A stretch of 64,000 nt of DNA from Marinobacter algicola DG893. Its GTDB lineage: Bacteria > Pseudomonadota > Gammaproteobacteria > Pseudomonadales > Oleiphilaceae. Positions within the stretch are counted from its first letter, which is position 1; each line of letters begins with the position of its first letter. Under the pieces are notes generated by a model. It was not told where the DNA came from and did not search any database. It saw only the letters and a program-made list of their open reading frames with translations. Made by a program: the position numbers and the translations under genes. Shown in pieces: positions 46,937-55,141 of the stretch. The stretch covers positions 1 to 64,000 of the forward strand of contig NZ_ABCP01000019.1 in the NCBI RefSeq assembly GCF_000170835.1. The letters run 5' to 3'.

Positions 46937-48672
46937 AACTGATCATTGTAACCGCCTGCCCTCAGGGCGTGGCCACCAGCTTCCTGGCGGCCCGGGCTCT
47001 GGAACGGGCCTCGCAGCAAAAGGGCTGGGAGGCCCGAACAGACATTCGCAGTCCACAGCAGCCACTGTCATCTCTGCCCGTGGATGTCATCGCCTCGGCG
47101 GACCTTGTCGTTGCTGCAACAGGAACACCAACGGACCTGAACGCCTACGCCGGCAAACGCCTCTATCAGATCCCGGTAACGGCGGCATTGCCCGATGCCG
47201 CAGCGGTGCTGGACCAGGCCGAAAAACAGGCCGAGCCCTATCAACTAACAGAGGCTTCACAGCCCGAACCGGCCGCCTCAGGTAACGCAGGTCAACGCAT
47301 TGTGGCCGTCACCGCCTGCCCCACCGGTGTCGCTCACACCTTTATGGCGGCAGAAGCCCTGACCGCCGCCGCGACCGCTGCCGGCCATCAGATCCGCGTG
47401 GAAACCCAGGGCTCCGTGGGCGCACAGGACCCGCTGACCGCCGAGGAAATCGAGGCGGCGGATGTGGTTATCCTGGCCTGCGATATCGAAGTCGACCCCA
47501 GCCGTTTTGCCGGCAAACGCCTTTGGCGCACATCCACCGGCAGCGCCCTGAAAAAGCCGGGGCCCACCATTGATGACGCCATGACCAATGCCTCCGTTGA
47601 GGAAGGCCAGAAAAAAGCGACCTCAGGAGGTGGTGGCGAGAAACGCGGTCCCTACAAGCATTTGCTGACGGGCGTTTCTTTCATGCTGCCCATGGTGGTG
47701 GCCGGCGGCCTGCTGATCGCCCTGTCATTCGTGTTCGGCATTGACGCGTTTGAAGAGGAAGGCACCCTGGCAGCCGCGTTGATGCAGATCGGCGGCGGCG
47801 CAGCTTTCCAGTTGATGATTCCTCTGTTGGCCGGCTATATCGCCTGGTCCATTGCCGACCGGCCAGGCCTGGCGCCGGGCATGATCGGTGGCTATCTGGC
47901 CAGTACCCTCGGTGCCGGCTTTCTTGGTGGCATCATCGCCGGCTTCCTGGCCGGCTATGTGGCGCGCTTCATCAGCCAGAAACTGCCAATGCCAGAGAGT
48001 GTCGAATCCCTCAAACCCATTCTGATCATTCCGCTGCTGGCCAGCCTGGTCACAGGCCTAGCTATGATCTACGTGATCGGCGAACCCGCCGCCACCCTGA
48101 TGGATGGGCTGACCAACTTCCTGGAAAGCATGGGCACCACCAATGCCATATTGCTGGGGGGCATCCTCGGAGCCATGATGTGCTTTGACCTGGGCGGGCC
48201 GGTGAACAAAGCCGCCTATACCTTCGGTGTCGGTTTGCTATCGGAAGGCAGTGGTGGCTCAGCCCCCATGGCAGCGATCATGGCTTCTGGCATGGTGCCT
48301 GCCATCGGCATGGGTGTGGCGAGTTTTATCGCCCATACCAAGTTTGCCGAAGCGGAACGGCAGGCCGGGCGGGCCTCCTTTGTGCTGGGACTGTGCTTTA
48401 TCTCGGAAGGCGCGATCCCTTTCATGGCCAAGGACCCCCTGCGGGTTATCCCGGTGTGCATGGTAGGGGGCGCCATCACCGGCGCCCTGTCCATGCTGTT
48501 CACCGTCAAACTCATGGCACCCCACGGCGGTCTGTTCGTTCTCGCCATTCCCAATGCCGTAAGCGCGGTACTGCCCTATGTGGCCGCCATAGCCATCGGC
48601 TCACTGGTGATCGGGTTTGGCTACGCCATGATCAAGACTGGCAAGGCCGAGGTGGCAACCGCCTCCTCCTAG
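46933..48672 (+). CDS. fruA: Fructose-specific PTS EIIBC component
   Basis: FruA imports fructose and phosphorylates it to fructose 1-phosphate at the inner membrane. The 579-residue protein has a duplicated EIIB: an N-terminal IIB-prime (IVTACPQGVATSFLAARAL) and the active IIB (VTACPTGVAHTFMAAEAL, phospho-cysteine near residue 125). EIIC follows with about nine membrane segments (from KHLLTGVSFMLPMVVAGGLL), including the substrate motif GGPVNKAAYTFG. The ATG at 46933 overlaps the fruK stop; upstream in-frame starts lie inside fruK and were rejected. Confidence 0.95.
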   Translation: MKLIIVTACPQGVATSFLAARALERASQQKGWEARTDIRSPQQPLSSLPVDVIASADLVVAATGTPTDLNAYAGKRLYQIPVTAALPDAAAVLDQAEKQAEPYQLTEASQPEPAASGNAGQRIVAVTACPTGVAHTFMAAEALTAAATAAGHQIRVETQGSVGAQDPLTAEEIEAADVVILACDIEVDPSRFAGKRLWRTSTGSALKKPGPTIDDAMTNASVEEGQKKATSGGGGEKRGPYKHLLTGVSFMLPMVVAGGLLIALSFVFGIDAFEEEGTLAAALMQIGGGAAFQLMIPLLAGYIAWSIADRPGLAPGMIGGYLASTLGAGFLGGIIAGFLAGYVARFISQKLPMPESVESLKPILIIPLLASLVTGLAMIYVIGEPAATLMDGLTNFLESMGTTNAILLGGILGAMMCFDLGGPVNKAAYTFGVGLLSEGSGGSAPMAAIMASGMVPAIGMGVASFIAHTKFAEAERQAGRASFVLGLCFISEGAIPFMAKDPLRVIPVCMVGGAITGALSMLFTVKLMAPHGGLFVLAIPNAVSAVLPYVAAIAIGSLVIGFGYAMIKTGKAEVATASS

Positions 48673-48684
48673 AAGATGTTCCTG

Positions 48685-48701
48685 GGGGCGCTTGACGCCC
48701 C
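48685..48701 (+). terminator. Weak hairpin after fruA
   Basis: A 6-bp GC stem (ggggcg paired with cgcccc) with a 5-base loop lies just past fruA. It lacks a T run, so termination is doubtful. Confidence 0.3.
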
Positions 48702-48751
48702 TGGCATTTGCGGCGATGGTATCCGCCAGATCCACACACAAGGACGCCGTG

Positions 48752-49459
48752 ATGAAAATCCTGTCTACCCTGATTCTGGCGATTGCCGCCATTGTTTCCG
48801 CTTCGCTCATCGCCGATGGTCTGACCGGACTGCGTACCGGAGACCGGTTCGTCACCGTCAAGGGCGTTGCAGAACGGGAGGTACAGGCAGACCTGGCGCT
48901 ATGGCCCCTGCGTTTCGTTGCCACCGGCAACAGCCTGGACGAAGCCCGCGAGAAGGCCCGTAGCAGCCGTGAGGCCATTATGGCGTTTCTCAAACTGCAG
49001 GCAATCGACACCGACGCGGTGGAACTGCAACGTCTGGATGTCACGGACACCCGCGCCAATCCCTATCAGGAGAGCAACGGTCAGAAGTTCATCATCAACC
49101 AGACCCTGATGGTACGCAGCGACAATATTGATCGCATTCGCCAGGCCGCGCAGTCTGTCAGTGAACTAGTGGATTCCGGCGTGATTCTGTCCTCCGATTA
49201 TGGCCCAGGCGGGCCGACCTACCTGTTCAATCGGCTCAACGACATCAAGCCAGAGATGATTGCAGAGGCCACTGCGGCCGCCCGCGAGGCCGCTGCACAG
49301 TTTGCCAGGGATGCAAAAACTGAATTGGGGAACCTGCGCCGCGCCAATCAGGGCGTGTTCCAGATCCTGGCCCGCGACCAGGCACCGGGAGTCAGCGAGG
49401 GCCAGCAGCCGATTAAAACCGTACGGGTGGTGACCACGGTGGAGTACTACCTCAAATAG
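48752..49459 (+). CDS. SIMPL domain envelope protein
   Basis: This 235-residue protein starts with a signal peptide or anchor (MKILSTLILAIAAIVSASLIADG) and carries a SIMPL/DUF541 domain with FVTVKGVAEREVQADLALWPL near its start. SIMPL proteins (E. coli YggE is the known example) are periplasmic oligomers of unclear role, linked to oxidative stress. The ATG at 48752 follows AAGGACG and gives the natural signal peptide; the earlier start at 48692 does not. The gene stands alone after fruA and is convergent with the GH84 gene. Confidence 0.85.
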   Translation: MKILSTLILAIAAIVSASLIADGLTGLRTGDRFVTVKGVAEREVQADLALWPLRFVATGNSLDEAREKARSSREAIMAFLKLQAIDTDAVELQRLDVTDTRANPYQESNGQKFIINQTLMVRSDNIDRIRQAAQSVSELVDSGVILSSDYGPGGPTYLFNRLNDIKPEMIAEATAAAREAAAQFARDAKTELGNLRRANQGVFQILARDQAPGVSEGQQPIKTVRVVTTVEYYLK

Positions 49460-49467
49460 GCCATTGG

Positions 49468-50553
49468 CTACTGGGTCTGTACCATTTCATCAGTGACCTG
49501 ATAGCTGCCATCCAACCAATGCAGGATCTCCCTGGCGGCCGGATGATCGAAGCGGCGATAACACTCCGTGAGCACCTGATGGCGTTCGGCACTGATCCTG
49601 TGCAAGCCGGCATCCTGCAACAGCAGTAAATCTGTCTGCACCTGTTGCGCCAATTCTTTGCCCAACACCTCCTCGGCGGCCAACTGGAATGCCTTGCCGT
49701 ACTGATAGCTGAGCCCCTGCTCGTAACTGCCGGCCAGGGTGATGGCCGGAATCGCAGAGAGCGTTGGCTGTAACGCAGGATTAATGGCGTGGCCCGATAG
49801 ATACGGACCGTTGGCCGCTGGCCTGCCGGTAAATGCCCGCAGGTGAAGATGGCGAGACATGCGATCACCGTCGTTCACAGGATAGTTGTCCCACAATACC
49901 GGCTTGCGCCCCAGGACTTCCGAAACACACTGGAGGTGGCCCGGCGATATTTCCCGTGAACATACCTCCTCGCCGGTCCAGAACACCTGTACGGACGGAT
50001 CCAGCGCCTTGCCCAGATCTTCAAGGTAATGCTTGGGACGGGGACCAAACACCCGGTCCAGAACCGGATCGTCGGAGTAGTAGGTGGGGCAGACTGTGAG
50101 TTGGTCCGCTGAACTGTGTTCCGCCACCCAATGAATGATGTCCGCCTGTCGAGCCGCCAGTTCCGGCGTATCGCTTTTCATGTCATCAAACAGGATGGCC
50201 AGATCGGTGATGCCCAGTTGATCAAACGCTGCCAGCTTTTGCGTCAGCGCGGTTTTCGCCGAGCTATCGAAATTATTGAACACCTCGAACGGGCTCAGGC
50301 CAATTCCGAACCTAACTCCGTGACTGCAACAAAACCGGGCGAAGTCGGCCAGCTCATTGGCTTCCTCTTGCGGATGCGGCTCGCTCCACCGACGCCTGAG
50401 AAAGGCATCCGCCTTGGGTGCATACCAGTAGTTCCGGTAACCGTGGGGAGCCAGTGCCGCAACCAGCTCCCGACGCTCTTCCCAGCTCCACAACGGTCCA
50501 TAAAAGCCTTCAATGATTCCCAGCGGGGGTTGCTCTGCCATTGGCGTTTCCAT
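49468..50553 (-). CDS. GH84-type beta-N-acetylglucosaminidase-like protein
   Basis: This 361-residue protein has the GH84 catalytic barrel, starting with GIIEGFYGPLWSWEER. The active-site aspartate pair is in LAILFDDMKSD (near residue 119), and YSDDPVLDRVFG, VFWTGEEVCS and PVLWDNYPVNDG follow, all typical of O-GlcNAcase/hyaluronidase-type enzymes. No signal peptide is seen, so it may act in the cytosol. It lacks the accessory domains of secreted GH84 enzymes. A start four codons in (MAEQPPLG) is equally possible. The substrate is unknown, perhaps GlcNAc-modified peptides or sugars. Confidence 0.82.
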   Translation of the reverse strand: METPMAEQPPLGIIEGFYGPLWSWEERRELVAALAPHGYRNYWYAPKADAFLRRRWSEPHPQEEANELADFARFCCSHGVRFGIGLSPFEVFNNFDSSAKTALTQKLAAFDQLGITDLAILFDDMKSDTPELAARQADIIHWVAEHSSADQLTVCPTYYSDDPVLDRVFGPRPKHYLEDLGKALDPSVQVFWTGEEVCSREISPGHLQCVSEVLGRKPVLWDNYPVNDGDRMSRHLHLRAFTGRPAANGPYLSGHAINPALQPTLSAIPAITLAGSYEQGLSYQYGKAFQLAAEEVLGKELAQQVQTDLLLLQDAGLHRISAERHQVLTECYRRFDHPAAREILHWLDGSYQVTDEMVQTQ

Positions 50554-50703
50554 TTCGCGAGTACACAGATGGTATACCGTCCAGAGGGTATCTCACCAGA
50601 CTGTGGGGGTCACCGGGCAAGTTTAGCAATGTCGGCTAGACTTCTCGTAGTGATGCTTCACATCCGTTCTCCGATGACCCATGTGGATAAGGAGCCTGGC
50701 AAA

Positions 50704-51168
50704 ATGGACATAAAAAGTTTTGAGGACTTGATTGAGTGGGCTCGCGAGCTCCACGCCCACCTGTCCCGATGTTTGTCGGAATGCTCAACAAAGAACAAGG
50801 AGGAACGAGCCCGTGCGCTACTGACTTACCTCGCGGATCATGAAGCTGAACTGGAACGCATCACAGCAGAGTTCGAGAAACAGGCCGATTCACGGGCCCT
50901 GAAAACAAGACTCTACGACTATCTGAACGACGAACACAAAGCCATCAGAACCCACCGAACCTGTGATGATCATTACGCCAATCTCGACTTCGACAGCATT
51001 GTCAGAGAGGTGTTTAGCTTCCATGACCAACTGATCGACCTGTATGACAGCCTGGCCGGCAAGGCCGAGATTCCGGAAGCTAAAGAACTCGCTGAATCCC
51101 TTCGCGCCATGGAGGAACACGAAGCCATGAGGATGGCGAGGCAGATTGGCATGATGGATGACGTCTAG
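50704..51168 (+). CDS. Conserved helical protein of unknown function
   Basis: I do not recognise a characterised family. The 154-residue protein is wholly helical and acidic, with repeated His-x-x-Glu and Glu-x-x-His pairs (HEAELERITAEFE, FHDQLIDLYDSL, EEHEAMRMARQI). These recall ferritin-like or rubrerythrin-like metal-binding bundles. There is no signal peptide. The ATG at 50704 follows TAAGGAGCC with 10-base spacing; upstream starts are inside unrelated sequence antisense to the GH84 gene. It lies just ahead of the LexA-controlled operon, but 82 bases separate them. Confidence 0.6.
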   Translation: MDIKSFEDLIEWARELHAHLSRCLSECSTKNKEERARALLTYLADHEAELERITAEFEKQADSRALKTRLYDYLNDEHKAIRTHRTCDDHYANLDFDSIVREVFSFHDQLIDLYDSLAGKAEIPEAKELAESLRAMEEHEAMRMARQIGMMDDV

Positions 51169-51217
51169 GCACGTCCATTCACTGGGTATAAAACTGGAAA
51201 TCGCGAACTCTCAAGAG

Positions 51218-51237
51218 TACTGTATATAAAAACAGTA
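51218..51237. promoter_or_regulatory. LexA (SOS) box
   Basis: The 20 bases tactgtatataaaaacagta match the gammaproteobacterial SOS box (CTGT-N8-ACAG core with AT-rich middle and TA flanks). It ends 13 bases before the radical SAM start. Confidence 0.9.
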
Positions 51238-51250
51238 CCGAGAATTTCAC

Positions 51251-52312
51251 ATGAAGACTCGCGCGACCCCGCTCAACCCTCAGAATCGTTTCCAGCCCAT
51301 CGTGACAGACCGGCAATACGACGATGGCTGGTATCAGGACCCGGCCGATGACACCTGCCCGGATTCCCTGGCAACCGAAGTGGTAGATGAGCAGGTGCGC
51401 ACGATCATCAGCCGCAACCAGTCGCCGGATGTACCGTTTGACCAGTCCATCAATCCTTACCGTGGCTGTGAGCATGCCTGCATCTATTGCTTTGCCCGGC
51501 CCACCCATGCTTACTGGGACATGTCGCCGGGACTGGACTTCGAAACGCGGCTAATCGCCAAGCCCAATGCTGCGGAACAGCTTCGGAGGGAGCTCGATAA
51601 ACCCGGTTATCGGGTGTCGCCCATCGCCCTTGGCGTAAATACTGACGCCTATCAGCCGGTCGAGAAGCACCGGGAAATTACTCGTAACATACTCAAGGTA
51701 CTGGCCGAGTACCGCCACCCGGTTTCCATTATCACTAAAGGCGCGTTGATCCTCCGTGATCTGGACTTGTTGTCAGAATTAGCCGGCCAGGGCCTCTGCT
51801 CCGTCCGGGTCAGCCTGACCACACTGGATAACACCCTGAAACGGCAGATGGAGCCGCGCACAGCAGCGCCGGCCACACGCCTGAAAATCATTCGTGAATT
51901 GGCGGCCGCCGGCGTTCCGACCGGCATCATCCTGGGGCCGGTTATTCCGTTCATCAACGATCATGAAATCGAGAGTATTCTGGAGGCCGCAGCCGAGGCG
52001 GGCGCGGAAAGGGCCAGCTGGATCATGCTGCGCCTACCCCTGGAGCTGGACGAGCTGTTTCAGGATTGGTTACAGCGACATTTTCCGGAACGGGCCAGCC
52101 ACGTCATGAACCGCATCCGTGATTTGCGGGGCGGCAAAAGTTACGATTCCAGATTCGGGCGTCGAATGACGGGAACGGGCCCCTATGCGGATCTGGTCCG
52201 CCAGCGCTTTGCAAAACGCGCCAGGCAACTTGGCCTAAATCTTCATGAAGCCGAGCCCCTCAGGGTCGACCGGTTCAGGCGCCCGGCTGGCGAACAGATA
52301 GGATTGTTCTGA
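51251..52312 (+). CDS. PA0069-family radical SAM protein, SOS-regulated
   Basis: This 353-residue radical SAM enzyme has the 4Fe-4S cysteine cluster C73-x3-C77-x2-C80 in RGCEHACIYCFARPTH, like the spore photoproduct lyase branch. The matching Pseudomonas aeruginosa gene PA0069 belongs to the LexA regulon. The perfect SOS box 13 bases upstream supports damage induction here. The reaction is unknown; DNA repair or nucleotide modification is the natural guess. Its stop TGA overlaps the candidate CTG start of the following hydrolase. Confidence 0.9.
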   Translation: MKTRATPLNPQNRFQPIVTDRQYDDGWYQDPADDTCPDSLATEVVDEQVRTIISRNQSPDVPFDQSINPYRGCEHACIYCFARPTHAYWDMSPGLDFETRLIAKPNAAEQLRRELDKPGYRVSPIALGVNTDAYQPVEKHREITRNILKVLAEYRHPVSIITKGALILRDLDLLSELAGQGLCSVRVSLTTLDNTLKRQMEPRTAAPATRLKIIRELAAAGVPTGIILGPVIPFINDHEIESILEAAAEAGAERASWIMLRLPLELDELFQDWLQRHFPERASHVMNRIRDLRGGKSYDSRFGRRMTGTGPYADLVRQRFAKRARQLGLNLHEAEPLRVDRFRRPAGEQIGLF

Positions 52313-53259
52313 ATCAAACCGGACGAGCGGAGATACGGATCATCGCTGCCAACAGGAATCAAGAACATAGTCTCACCCTCAGTGACGGTCGCCGGCTTGC
52401 CTACACCGACCTTGGTGATCCAACAGGCTATCCGCTGGTATTCGGCCACGGTATGCCCGGCTCCCGGCTGGAGGGGCATTTTTTCCATGACCGGGCCCTC
52501 CGCCATGGTTTCCGTATGATCACGCCAGACAGGCCGGGAATCGGCAGATCCGACTTCCAGCCGCACCGCACTCTGTTGGACTACACCGACGACATACGGC
52601 AACTCGTCGATGCGCTCGAACTTGGCCGTTTCAGCCACATTGGCTGGTCCAGTGGTAGCTCCAGAACCCTGGCCTGCGGATTCGCCCTGCACTCGCGCAT
52701 GGACCTTGGCGTCTGCCTGTCCGGATACACCCATTTCGCAGAATATGAAGGCGCGCACCCCCTGCTGGCAGCCACTCGTTGGCCCGGCCCAATGCTCGCT
52801 CGTCATAGCAAGCTGCTGTTCCGGCTCGCGGTTGGCATTGTTGTCTGGCTCTCACGACAATATCCCGGCCCCTATCTGCGTGAAGCCAAACAGCTGGTCA
52901 GCGATGAGGACAAATACATCCTCCGTGCCTGCCTGGCAGAAGGACTGTTCCGGCAGGATCAGCTTGCCTGCCTCAATAGTGGCGGGCAAGCCGTTGCCAC
53001 CGACCTGCTGACGGAACTGGAGGACTGGCAGTTCAGGCTAAAAGATGTACCTATCCCCGTCTGGATATACCAAGGTGACAAGGACCCCTTCGTACCCGTG
53101 GACTACGCGAACCATCTTTCAAACCGGTTGCCCAACGCCAACCTGAGCCTGATACCGGATGCCGGCCACCTCTATCCCCTGACCGACGATTTTCAGGACA
53201 CGCTGTTCAGGCGGCTACATCGACATCTCCAATCTTCAGAGAACCCGCGCGTACAATAG
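52309..53259 (+). CDS. Alpha/beta hydrolase with apparent CTG start
   Basis: The hydrolase core is clear: the oxyanion region VFGHGMPGSRLEG, nucleophile elbow GWSSGSS, acid in YQGDKDPFVP and His in DAGHLYPL. The conserved first strands (SLTLSDGRRLAYTDLGDP) lie upstream of the first in-frame ATG at 52453. No ATG, GTG or TTG occurs in the open frame from 52249 to 52452. I therefore place the start at CTG 52309, which overlaps the preceding stop as CTGA and follows AGGA by 5 bases, giving 316 residues. An ATC at 52339, six bases after GCGGAG, is the alternative. Substrate unknown. Confidence 0.65.
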   Translation: MNQTGRAEIRIIAANRNQEHSLTLSDGRRLAYTDLGDPTGYPLVFGHGMPGSRLEGHFFHDRALRHGFRMITPDRPGIGRSDFQPHRTLLDYTDDIRQLVDALELGRFSHIGWSSGSSRTLACGFALHSRMDLGVCLSGYTHFAEYEGAHPLLAATRWPGPMLARHSKLLFRLAVGIVVWLSRQYPGPYLREAKQLVSDEDKYILRACLAEGLFRQDQLACLNSGGQAVATDLLTELEDWQFRLKDVPIPVWIYQGDKDPFVPVDYANHLSNRLPNANLSLIPDAGHLYPLTDDFQDTLFRRLHRHLQSSENPRVQ

Positions 53260-53418
53260 AATACAAGCGGCAACAGGTAAGACCTACGTCGTACAAACGC
53301 CGGTTTTTCGTTCCGTTTCTTAACGTTTGTTGATAACTTGAACTAGAATTAGGAGTTACTGTCCCTGACAGAGGGAGAGGCTCTCAACACAACAACGACA
53401 AAAGAGGCTAGAAGAGCA

Positions 53419-54495
53419 ATGAAGATCCGTTCTGTTCTATCCGCGGCTGTGCTGGCTGTAGCAACTACCTTTGCTTCCACACAAGCTCTCGCTCAAGACA
53501 CGTTTACCCTGCGCCTGGCCGAAACCTGGGGGCCCAACTTCCCGATTTTCGGTGATACCACCAAACGGTTCGCTGAAACTGTCGAAAAAATGTCTGACGG
53601 CCGCCTGAAGGTCCGCATAGACTCGTCAAACAAGCACAAAGCGCCCTTCGGCGTCTTTGATATGGTCAAGGCCGGTCAGTACGACATGGGGCACTCTGCG
53701 TCCTACTACTGGAAAGGCAAAGTACCCAACACCCTGTTCTTCACCAGCATGCCTTTCGGCATGAACGCGATGGAACAATACGCCTGGTTCTACCACGGTG
53801 GTGGTATGGAACTGATGCAGGAGGTTTACGAACCTCACAACATGCTGTCGTTCCCGGGCGGTAACACCGGCGTTCAGATGGGCGGCTGGTTCCGCAAGGA
53901 AATCAACACTCTCGAAGACCTGCAGGGCCTGAAGATGCGTATTCCGGGCTTCGCCGGTGAGGTGTTTGCGGAAGTAGGCGTTAATCCGACCAACATCCCA
54001 CCGGGCGAGCTATACACAGCCCTGGAGCGCAACACCATTGATGCGGTTGAGTGGGTTGGCCCTTCCCTGGATCTGCGTCTTGGTTTCCAGCAAATTGCGG
54101 ACTACTACTATACCGGCTGGCACGAGCCCGCCACCGAGCTGCAGTTCCTGGTGAACAAGCAGGTATGGGAAAAGTTGCCAGCCGACTTGCGGGAAATTAT
54201 GCGCGTCGCCATGCGCACAGCCTCCTATGACATGCTGGTTCACTCTCAGCACGCAAACGCGGAAGCCTGGGCCAGCATCAAGGAAGAGTACCCCAACGTA
54301 CAGATCAAGAAGTTCCCTGAGGAAATCTTCCAGGCCATGCACGAGGCCAACGAGAAACTCCTGAAAGAAGCCGCAGCGAGCAATGAGCAAGCTGCAAAGA
54401 TTGTAAAATCCCAACAGGAATATCTTGAGAAGAGCCGGGCCTACACGGACATCTCCGAACGGGCCTACCTGAACACGATGGCAGAAGTCGAGTAA
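53419..54495 (+). CDS. dctP: TRAP transporter substrate-binding protein DctP
   Basis: DctP captures an organic anion in the periplasm for the TRAP transporter. The 358-residue protein has a signal peptide (ending ASTQALAQ), then the DctP fold, with the family stretch LEDLQGLKMRIPGFAGEVFAEVG and the ligand Arg in it. The sequence MGGWFRKEINTLEDL and AVEWVGPSLDLRLGFQQIADYYY resemble the subfamily for mannonate/dicarboxylate-like ligands, but the ligand cannot be assigned. It precedes dctQ and dctM, and a hairpin after it may allow excess DctP. Confidence 0.9.
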   Translation: MKIRSVLSAAVLAVATTFASTQALAQDTFTLRLAETWGPNFPIFGDTTKRFAETVEKMSDGRLKVRIDSSNKHKAPFGVFDMVKAGQYDMGHSASYYWKGKVPNTLFFTSMPFGMNAMEQYAWFYHGGGMELMQEVYEPHNMLSFPGGNTGVQMGGWFRKEINTLEDLQGLKMRIPGFAGEVFAEVGVNPTNIPPGELYTALERNTIDAVEWVGPSLDLRLGFQQIADYYYTGWHEPATELQFLVNKQVWEKLPADLREIMRVAMRTASYDMLVHSQHANAEAWASIKEEYPNVQIKKFPEEIFQAMHEANEKLLKEAAASNEQAAKIVKSQQEYLEKSRAYTDISERAYLNTMAEVE

Positions 54496-54514
54496 CATAT
54501 CGGCAGTAACTGAG

Positions 54515-54545
54515 CCGGGATCGCTCCAGCAGTGATCCCGGTTTT
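54515..54545 (+). terminator. Intra-operon hairpin between dctP and dctQ
   Basis: An 8-bp perfect stem (ccgggatc paired with gatcccgg) is followed by TTTT. It probably trims or attenuates transcription so that dctP is expressed more than dctQM. Confidence 0.65.
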
Positions 54546-54595
54546 GTCGTTTATAGCAATTGAAAAATCGCCGGTTTCCCGGCGGAGGACAATCA

Positions 54596-55141
54596 ATGCG
54601 TTGGATTATCAAGCTGGACGAGGGCCTGGCCACCCTGTCCATTTTTTGCGGCTGGGTGGCCTGTGCCGCAATGATTCTGATGGCCGGTAACGTCTTCTAC
54701 GACGTGGTGGCCCGCTACGCTTTCAATGAAGTTTCGATCGGTATGCAGGAAATGGAGTGGCATCTCTATTCCGTGGTGTTCCTGCTGGGCATCCCCTACG
54801 CATTGCGCACGGACGGCCATGTTCGCGTAGACGTTTTCTACACCCGCTGGCGTGACAAGACCAAGGCCTGGGTCAACATCGTTGGTGCTGCTATCTTTGT
54901 CATCCCCTTTGCCTACCTGATCTGGAACTACGGCTACAATTTTGCCGTTGAGTCCTACAGCATGGGTGAAGGCAGCGGCGATCCGGGCGGGCTGCCCCAT
55001 CGCTGGGTAATCAAGAGCGTGATCCCGATTTCCGCAGTGTTTACCGGCATCGCCGGATTCAACATGGTGACCTTCGCAATACGGGTTATTGCTGGCGACA
55101 AGACCTATGAACCCAAGCACGGCGCGGAGGGTCTCGCATGA
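54596..55141 (+). CDS. dctQ: TRAP transporter small permease DctQ
   Basis: DctQ is the small four-helix membrane subunit that partners DctM. The 181-residue protein has four hydrophobic segments and the DctQ motifs MEWHLYSVVFLLGIPYALRTDGHVRVDVFY. ATG 54596 follows GGAGGACAATCA, a strong ribosome-binding site; an upstream start at 54560 lacks one. It overlaps dctM by four bases (ATGA). Confidence 0.9.
   Translation: MRWIIKLDEGLATLSIFCGWVACAAMILMAGNVFYDVVARYAFNEVSIGMQEMEWHLYSVVFLLGIPYALRTDGHVRVDVFYTRWRDKTKAWVNIVGAAIFVIPFAYLIWNYGYNFAVESYSMGEGSGDPGGLPHRWVIKSVIPISAVFTGIAGFNMVTFAIRVIAGDKTYEPKHGAEGLA

Noticed and set aside
48752..48820. The SIMPL protein signal peptide considered as a lipoprotein signal.
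   Set aside because: No lipobox cysteine is present; a plain signal peptide or anchor fits better.
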